Of a stretch of DNA of 29,736 nt, positions 24,729 to 29,736 are shown in pieces. Both the position numbers and the translations under genes were made by a program. Position 1 is the stretch's first letter, and every line of letters starts with the position of its first letter. The notes beneath the pieces were generated by a model. It worked only from the letters and a program-made list of their open reading frames with translations. It made no database searches and had not been told where the DNA came from. The stretch comes from Methanobacteriota archaeon (GTDB lineage: Archaea > Thermoplasmatota > Poseidoniia > Poseidoniales > Poseidoniaceae): the NCBI GenBank assembly GCA_002707335.2, contig PAMN02000050.1, forward strand, positions 1-29,736, in the 5' to 3' direction.

Positions 24729-25910
24729 TCAGATAAGGCCAACTTTCTTGCCCGCATCTTCAAATATTCGCAATACTTCATTCAAATCATCACTAGATAG
24801 GCCTGCAGACATTTGAGTTCGTACTCTTGCTTTGTCTCTTGCAACCATTGGGAAAACGATGGCTCCAGCCATTACACCTTGGTTCAACATTTCGCTGGAT
24901 AGATCTTTTGCAGTAGAAGATTGACCACACATGACCGGAATAATGGGTGTTGTTGAAACACCTGTGTCAAAGCCCATTGACTGCATCTCGGTTCGGAAAT
25001 ATTCGGTATTTTCCCACAATTTAGCATGGTGCTCTGGCTCAGTCATCAACACCTCAACTGCAGCTTTTTGCGCTGCAGCAACAGAAGGTGGTTGAGAGCC
25101 TGAGAGTAGCCAAGAGCGTGAGTGATTCAGTGCATGCTCTCTAACAATTTCTTTTCCAGCAACGATACCTCCTTGCACTCCAAGTGCTTTAGAAAAAGAA
25201 CCAACTTCAAAGTCTACACGTCCTTGGAGTTTGAAATGGTCAACAATTCCTCTTCCACCGTCTCCTAAAACACCTTCACCATGACAATCATCAACAAATA
25301 CCATCGCATTGTGCTCCTCAGCGATCGAAGTCAATTCATCCAGTGGACAGATGTCTCCGTCCATTGAAAATACTCCATCAACAATTATCAATTTTCTATC
25401 TGAATCTTTGTTATCGTTGAGAACCTGCTCAAGAGCACCCATGTCATTATGCGGAAAAACTCCTCTTTTCGCTTTGGTTAGTCTAACTCCATCTATTATC
25501 GATCCATGGTTTAGTTCATCCGAGATAATAATGTCATCTTTTCCTTGAACGAGAGTTGGAATTAGTCCCACATTCGCTGTATATCCTGCTGAATATATCA
25601 ATGAAGATTCAACACCTTTGAATTCTGCAACTTTTTGTTCCGCTTCAAGGTGTATGTCCATGGTTCCAGCAATCGCTCTTACAGAGCCGCTTCCTGCTCC
25701 ATATTTGTTTATGGCATCTATCGAAGCCTGCATTACTTTAGGATGGGTAGTGAGGTTGAGGTAATTATTCGCTGACAACATGATAGTAGGCTTTCCATCC
25801 ATTGTACATCTAGGCTGGTTTGCCGATTCTAACGTTGGAGGTTGCCAAAGTAATGATTGGTCTTTCAATTGTTCGTATCTTGCATTCATCCAAGATAGGT
25901 CGCCTGCCAT
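24729..25910 (-). CDS. kbl: Alpha-oxoamine synthase, probably glycine C-acetyltransferase (2-amino-3-ketobutyrate CoA ligase)
   Basis: This 393-residue PLP enzyme of fold type I condenses an acyl-CoA with an amino acid, or cleaves 2-amino-3-oxobutyrate with CoA to glycine and acetyl-CoA. Signatures are SANNYLNLTTHP (46-57), GAGSGSVRAIAGT (71-83), H135 in ELNHGSIIDG, FSMDGDICPLD (181-191), DDCHGEGVLGDGGRG (207-221), and the Schiff-base lysine K241 in SFSKALG. The ANNYL form and the overall match favour Kbl over 8-amino-7-oxononanoate synthase (BioF), and no biotin gene is nearby. Threonine dehydrogenase, the usual partner, is not in the window. Length is standard. Confidence 0.8.
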   Translation of the reverse strand: MAGDLSWMNARYEQLKDQSLLWQPPTLESANQPRCTMDGKPTIMLSANNYLNLTTHPKVMQASIDAINKYGAGSGSVRAIAGTMDIHLEAEQKVAEFKGVESSLIYSAGYTANVGLIPTLVQGKDDIIISDELNHGSIIDGVRLTKAKRGVFPHNDMGALEQVLNDNKDSDRKLIIVDGVFSMDGDICPLDELTSIAEEHNAMVFVDDCHGEGVLGDGGRGIVDHFKLQGRVDFEVGSFSKALGVQGGIVAGKEIVREHALNHSRSWLLSGSQPPSVAAAQKAAVEVLMTEPEHHAKLWENTEYFRTEMQSMGFDTGVSTTPIIPVMCGQSSTAKDLSSEMLNQGVMAGAIVFPMVARDKARVRTQMSAGLSSDDLNEVLRIFEDAGKKVGLI

Positions 25911-25991
25911 GCTATTCCGACACGCACTGCTCTAAATGTTGTTTCCCTTTGATGCAGAACAATCATTTGTGAGATGTTGGTCGGGGGGGGC

Positions 25992-26420
25992 ATGCGCATC
26001 GAGGGCGTCGTTTCTTCAGGTCTCGGCCGGGCTCATATTTTTATGTCGCAACATCATTACCAAGAACAATTCAAAACAATCATTGGTAGAAGTGCCTGGC
26101 CGGGTACATTGAATGTGAATGTGGAAGGTGGATCCCTCAAAGAGTATCAAAAACTTAGGGTATCTGCAGGCCTCGATGAAGGAGAATTAAGTGAAATCGA
26201 AGCCCATCGAATCAAGGGATTTGACAGAGATGGCGTATCATTTGGTGGCGCAACAGCATTTTTGGCCAAAATCTCATCAGATAATACCTCTGTTGATTGT
26301 GCAATTTTGATTCCAGACCTTACAAGACATGATGATGTAGTCGAAGTTATTGCTGATGTATTTTTGCGAGAATATTGCAAATTAGAGGATGGCGATAAGG
26401 TTAGTATCGTCCTTGAATAA
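25992..26420 (+). CDS. ribK: CTP-dependent riboflavin kinase (archaeal)
   Basis: This 142-residue enzyme makes FMN from riboflavin using CTP, a route known from archaea (DUF120 family). Motifs are EGVVSSGLGRAHIF (4-17), YQEQF (23-27), PGTLNVNV (37-44), IKGFDRDGVSFGG (74-86), and ILIPDLTRHDDVVEVIA followed by FLREYCKLEDGDKV. The start is taken at the ATG at 25992, because the conserved region begins at once. An ATG at 25974 would add MLVGGG in front, encoded by a G8 run. The 3' end overlaps the convergent truA by 20 bp. This gene is one of the clearest archaeal markers in the window. Confidence 0.93.
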   Translation: MRIEGVVSSGLGRAHIFMSQHHYQEQFKTIIGRSAWPGTLNVNVEGGSLKEYQKLRVSAGLDEGELSEIEAHRIKGFDRDGVSFGGATAFLAKISSDNTSVDCAILIPDLTRHDDVVEVIADVFLREYCKLEDGDKVSIVLE

Positions 26421-27276
26421 TGTCAAATTGGCGAATCAAAATTTCTTTTTGTTGTAATCTTGCTAATTCTTGCCATCTTTTACTGGTTCTGTCTGGTGCA
26501 GATATTTCAGGTTCTTCTGAGATAAAATCATCAAAAACATCCCAAGACACATTCCATAGAATTAACCAATCAGGTTCACTCAATCCAAGATCAATCTCAA
26601 TATTTGGATTGTCTCGCGCTTCAACAATTCTAGTTATTTCAATATTATTTGTGATAACTAACAACATTGCACTAGCGATTCTTCTAACTTGATTCCAAAC
26701 AAATCCTGTGGCATTTATCTCGAACCCTAATATGCGCCCAGAATTTATCCATGGTCTGCAAAATTCTACTGTTCGTATCGTGGTTCTATTTGGTTCACGT
26801 CTACAAAAGTTTGACCAGTCATGCTGGCCTTCGAACAGAGAACATAGTTCTGTAAAGGCTTTGAGTTCAGGTTCAATCCAGCCTTCCATACATTCCATTC
26901 TGTACCTGTAGGTTCTTCCGGTTGAGATTCTAGCACTCCAATCAGAATCCACTCTTTTTGCATCAAACAGCGAAATTGATGTGGGAATTTGATGACCAAC
27001 AGCTCTCAAAAAACCATCTGGACCCATTGCATTCCATCTTTCTTCATCTAAGTCAATCGATCCTCCATTCAATCGAACATGAACTCCAGCATCAGTTCGG
27101 CTTGAAAGTGCCATGGGCATTCTTTCGTTAGTCCATTTCAATTTCTTTTGGAAAACATGCATGAAACTGCCTTGGACAGTTTCAACATCGGGTTGAACCT
27201 GGCTCCCTCTAAATGTGTCACCGAAATAGCCGTATCTGAAGGCGATTCGCGCCTTCTGCAATGTTAGACACCTCAC
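26401..27276 (-). CDS. truA: tRNA pseudouridine synthase A family
   Basis: This 291-residue enzyme isomerises uridines in the tRNA anticodon stem-loop to pseudouridine. The catalytic aspartate D62 lies in SSRTDAGVHV. Also present are FRGSQVQPDVETVQG (22-36), the TGRTYRYRM stretch, and FEINATGFVWNQVRRIAS, all characteristic of the TruA/Pus3 family. The GTG start overlaps the stop of the TPR gene by 4 nt (GTGA), indicating translational coupling. The 3' end overlaps ribK. Length is typical of archaeal members. Which positions (38-40 or others) are modified cannot be told. Confidence 0.92.
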   Translation of the reverse strand: MRCLTLQKARIAFRYGYFGDTFRGSQVQPDVETVQGSFMHVFQKKLKWTNERMPMALSSRTDAGVHVRLNGGSIDLDEERWNAMGPDGFLRAVGHQIPTSISLFDAKRVDSDWSARISTGRTYRYRMECMEGWIEPELKAFTELCSLFEGQHDWSNFCRREPNRTTIRTVEFCRPWINSGRILGFEINATGFVWNQVRRIASAMLLVITNNIEITRIVEARDNPNIEIDLGLSEPDWLILWNVSWDVFDDFISEEPEISAPDRTSKRWQELARLQQKEILIRQFDIIQGRY

Positions 27277-27785
27277 TCTGAGCCTAGGGTTTTAGCCGCA
27301 TCTTCAGCAGTGAAACCAAGTCCGCCTACTGCCCAAGTAAGTGCTTGTTTCAACCATGGTTGAATCATTGGGTTGTCTCTTCCTTGCCCTACTCTTTCGA
27401 TTGCTTCGACAATAAGTCTGCTAGCATCAAATAATGTGTCTTCTACTGGGATTTCTTCCAGTTCAGCCATTTTCTCAAGTCTTTGGTACTCTTTGATAGC
27501 CATTGGGATTCTTCCACAGTCTAGACAGAAATTTGCGAAAGATGCAACATATTCTAGATTTTCTTCATCCAACTGCATTGCTTTCTTGTAAACTTGCATG
27601 ATTTTTCCTGCTGGTATATCTTCCTCCATATCCATTGAAAGCCTCATGAAGGCAGATTCTGCCCACCCGTAGTGTGCAACTGCGTTTTCTGGATTTTCTT
27701 TTATTGCCTTGTCGAACAAATCTAATGCAGAATTAAAATCTCCTGCTGATAGTGCCATGCCTGCCTCTTGAATTAGGTCGCTCAT
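27273..27785 (-). CDS. TPR-repeat protein
   Basis: This 170-residue all-helical soluble protein contains tetratricopeptide-like repeats: AGMALSAGDFNSALDLFDKAIKENPENAVAHYGWAES (about 8-45), a longer variant around KIMQVYKKAMQLDEENLEYVASFANFCLDCGRIPMAIKEYQRLEK (65-110), and a last helical pair. TPRs mediate protein contacts; the partner is unknown. The ATG at 27785 has GAGG 8 nt upstream and is preferred over a GTG two codons earlier. It is translationally coupled to truA, so the pair probably form one operon, perhaps with the PH-like membrane protein upstream. Confidence 0.8.
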   Translation of the reverse strand: MSDLIQEAGMALSAGDFNSALDLFDKAIKENPENAVAHYGWAESAFMRLSMDMEEDIPAGKIMQVYKKAMQLDEENLEYVASFANFCLDCGRIPMAIKEYQRLEKMAELEEIPVEDTLFDASRLIVEAIERVGQGRDNPMIQPWLKQALTWAVGGLGFTAEDAAKTLGSE

Positions 27786-27828
27786 GACCACGCCTCACAA
27801 AACAGGTTTTTGAAACCTATGTGTATAT

Positions 27829-28824
27829 TTACTCAGAAGCAATTTGGTCTTTTAATTCACTTAGAATTCCAGATTGGCTGTGTCTTTGGTGCATTTCATT
27901 GAGCAGTTGCTCGGTTTCTTTCCATTTGTTAATGCTGTAAAGGGAAAACTTTGGATCAGGGAGGTCTACTTTGCGAGTTCTCTGATAAGTTACAAAAGCG
28001 AACATTTTCTTCAAAATCCCCACAGCTCCTGTTGATTCTGTCGCTGGAATTTCTGGTGCTGCTGAACCAACGGAAACAGCCATCGAATCCTCACCAATTC
28101 CTAGTTGACTTCCTGTGTCGCAAATAATCGTATTATATCCTAAAAGTGCTCCTAAAAATGTTCTTTGTGTTCTGATTTCATTTATGTTGTCGAACAAGAT
28201 TCTTCTTCCATCGCCAGGTATGAACAGATGTTGAGTGAATATTACTCTATGATTAGTTATAGCGTAATGGAAACTTCGCTGGTAGAAGACTGTGAACGCT
28301 ATGAAAAGAACAAACCAGAATATTCCAAAGGTAAGATAGTAGAATTCGTCTATCGGTATGAAGTCAGTTTCAATTACTCCGAGGTAAACAAGAATGTTAT
28401 CTAAACTCAAGACCATTGGAGTAAATGTGACGATTAGGAGGAACCCAGTAGTCCACTTACCACTTGTGGCACCATTGAACATTCTGTTAACCCATGTTAT
28501 GCCTAGCATTACAAATACAAATCCAAAGTTACCAATTTTACCGAATGTTATCAGAGCTTGCATTAGCGTAGCAATGGTTGACCCATCCCCTTCCCAATCG
28601 ATTTCAAACATCCAGTGTGCTCCGAGAACCAGCAATGCTAGAAGGTACATCGGAACAAAAGCAAAAACAGATGGTTTCATGTGTTTCAGAATTTCTTCAT
28701 CACCAGTAAGTCTGAACCTTTCACGTAGTTTATCACTAGAATCAATGACGTTGGAATTAGTTGATGGAGTCTCTTCAGTAGGTGCCTGAGTTTCCTCAGT
28801 CGGGGCTACATTTTCATCTGACAT
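27829..28824 (-). CDS. Membrane protein with PH-like (DUF304-type) domain
   Basis: This protein of about 331 residues has an acidic, Thr/Pro-rich N-terminus, then four hydrophobic segments at about 51-69, 83-103, 114-132 and 158-180. A soluble C-terminal domain follows, whose YAITNHRVIFTQ...GRRILFDNINEIRTQRT pattern matches the bacterial PH-like DUF304/YdbS domain (bPH2). That domain usually sits on membranes and has no agreed function. Here the DUF304 region is split by a low-complexity loop (SVGSAAPEIPATESTG). The ATG at 28824 has GGAG 8 nt upstream. An ATG at 28863 is an alternative that would add 13 residues. Confidence 0.65.
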   Translation of the reverse strand: MSDENVAPTEETQAPTEETPSTNSNVIDSSDKLRERFRLTGDEEILKHMKPSVFAFVPMYLLALLVLGAHWMFEIDWEGDGSTIATLMQALITFGKIGNFGFVFVMLGITWVNRMFNGATSGKWTTGFLLIVTFTPMVLSLDNILVYLGVIETDFIPIDEFYYLTFGIFWFVLFIAFTVFYQRSFHYAITNHRVIFTQHLFIPGDGRRILFDNINEIRTQRTFLGALLGYNTIICDTGSQLGIGEDSMAVSVGSAAPEIPATESTGAVGILKKMFAFVTYQRTRKVDLPDPKFSLYSINKWKETEQLLNEMHQRHSQSGILSELKDQIASE

Positions 28825-28878
28825 TTCTATCTCTCCATTATTCCTTGGGGTTATGTTGGTCATGAATGTATCGGAGAA

Positions 28879-29736
28879 TTAGAGTAAAATTCCCCAAGAA
28901 TGTTCAGCATTGCCTCTAATCGTAGTCCAATCTTTGCGTGTCCTAATACCTTGTTCATCGTCAATTTCAAGTCTATTCACTACAAGAGGATATTCGTTGT
29001 AAGTAAGGTGTGATCTCAAACCTCCGGCTGTTGGTTGGTCAAATGTCCAATGGGCTCTGGTTACTGCTGATGCCTCAATCCTAATTTCAGTCACTCCGTT
29101 CCACATGTGAACATGAAACACAGGAAGTCCTTTCTCGTTAGATGTTTTTTCCACGTTAACTTGACTGAATCTTTCAGTTCTCCCGCGAGAAACATCGTGA
29201 AATAAACCTCCCTCTGAAAGAGAAATGTGGGATATATCTCGCTTCTTCCATGGTCTTGAATCTCTCGCAGTTATAGTTGCTGCAAAATGTGGAACAAACC
29301 AGTCTATGTAAGATCCATCATCAAAATGGAGCATACCCCAATACCAAGGAGGAGACGGTGCTTGAACACATACTTTCTGAAAATATGCGGTTCCCGATAC
29401 CGGTTTGCCATCGATTTCACCGCCACATTTTGCCCCGTGTAATCTAGATATTCCATATCCCATCCCCATGCCATATTCAGCTTGAGCAACTTTCAAACTT
29501 GACATAGCCTTGTTCCAAGGAGTCATATTCAGGTCAAAATCACCGTGTTCAGTCTCTAGTCTAACCCAGAATCTATCCTCATCTGGTGAAAGACCCATGG
29601 AATACTCATTTTTTGTGCTGCTGGCAACTATGCCACCCTTTGCATGTGGCCAACCAGGGTGGTCTTCTGCAAGAACTAATATCCGCGATTCCTCCAAAAC
29701 CAATGGCTCAATCAATTCTTTTCCATCATACCACCA
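28879..29736 (-). CDS. CrtC/AttH-like lipocalin-fold protein, N-terminus outside window
   Basis: The frame is open through the right edge of the window (the residues entering it read WWYDGKELIEP), so the N-terminus is missing. About 285 residues are seen. Features are SGTAYFQKVCVQAPSPPWYWGMLHFDDGSYIDWF in the middle, with H/W/D-rich strands, and a second half with HVHMWNGVTEIRIEAS and GGLRSHLTYNEYPL. The G-x-A-Y-F...P..PWYWG..HF.DGS pattern reminds me of carotenoid 1,2-hydratase (CrtC) and AttH-type twin-lipocalin domains. This is a pattern match, not a proven homology, and no catalytic residues are assigned. The gene ends 55 bp upstream of the start of the PH-like membrane protein on the same strand. 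Confidence 0.45.
   Translation of the reverse strand, partial: WWYDGKELIEPLVLEESRILVLAEDHPGWPHAKGGIVASSTKNEYSMGLSPDEDRFWVRLETEHGDFDLNMTPWNKAMSSLKVAQAEYGMGMGYGISRLHGAKCGGEIDGKPVSGTAYFQKVCVQAPSPPWYWGMLHFDDGSYIDWFVPHFAATITARDSRPWKKRDISHISLSEGGLFHDVSRGRTERFSQVNVEKTSNEKGLPVFHVHMWNGVTEIRIEASAVTRAHWTFDQPTAGGLRSHLTYNEYPLVVNRLEIDDEQGIRTRKDWTTIRGNAEHSWGILL

Noticed and set aside
24729..25910. Calling this gene bioF (8-amino-7-oxononanoate synthase)
   Set aside because: The family is shared, but the SANNYL start region favours the glycine C-acetyltransferase type and no biotin-pathway neighbour is present; the distinction remains a probability, not a proof.
28394..28789. 131-residue plus-strand frame opposite the PH-like membrane protein
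   Set aside because: It is a shadow of a protein with coherent transmembrane and PH-like segments; no start signal or motif supports it.
1..29736. CRISPR arrays, insertion sequences, integrase or transposase genes, attachment sites
   Set aside because: No regularly spaced direct repeats, terminal inverted repeats, or transposase/integrase motifs were seen; all gaps are short and gene content is chromosomal.

Overview
The window looks like chromosomal DNA of a planktonic euryarchaeon, most likely a Marine Group II archaeon (Candidatus Poseidoniales, Thermoplasmatota). The support is a CTP-dependent archaeal riboflavin kinase, an archaeal-type PheS, a DUF835 protein, AT-rich TATA-like upstream elements, and many S/D/E-rich membrane proteins of no recognised family. 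The lineage is inferred from gene content and has not been tested by a search. Coding density is very high: about 28 protein genes and one tRNA, no gap over 300 bp, several stop/start overlaps of 1-4 nt, and three convergent pairs that overlap at their 3' ends.

Layout. 1-1.3 kb: end of an RND/MMPL-type exporter, abutting a convergent DUF2237 gene. 1.3-4.3 kb: a 974-residue protein anchored at both ends that I read as a CD36/scavenger-receptor-B-like ectodomain with a large insertion carrying Ca-binding loops. 4.3-8.8 kb (minus): pyruvate kinase, two YbjQ-type proteins, a four-helix membrane protein and PheS. 8.9 kb: tRNA-Thr(UGU). 9.0-13.1 kb (plus): class I aminotransferase, membrane zinc-ribbon protein, FolD, a membrane protein with a polar tail, and a PHP phosphoesterase. 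13.1-17.1 kb (minus): TatC, a PAP2-type membrane enzyme and a UMF1/Atg22-type transporter with an unusual insert. 17.2-18.2 kb (plus): a glycerophosphodiesterase whose HRG motif is at the C-terminus. 18.2-23.3 kb (minus): mitochondrial-type citrate synthase, then an overlapping operon of a YkgJ-type Cys-cluster protein, a DnaA-domain-III-like AAA+ ATPase and a DUF835 protein. 23.4-24.7 kb (plus): two unrecognised membrane proteins. 24.7-29.7 kb: an alpha-oxoamine synthase (Kbl-like), RibK, TruA, a TPR protein, a membrane protein with a PH-like domain, and a partial CrtC/AttH-like protein.

Most of the window is housekeeping: glycolysis and TCA entry (pyk, citrate synthase), C1 metabolism (folD, kbl), translation and tRNA modification (pheS, tRNA-Thr, truA), flavin synthesis (ribK), and protein and lipid handling at the membrane (tatC, PAP2, GDPD, CD36-like). 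Three items stand out as potentially undescribed: the archaeal CD36-like protein, the apparently circularly permuted GDPD, and the DUF835/DnaA-like ATPase/YkgJ operon. All homology calls are by eye from motifs; no database was consulted.
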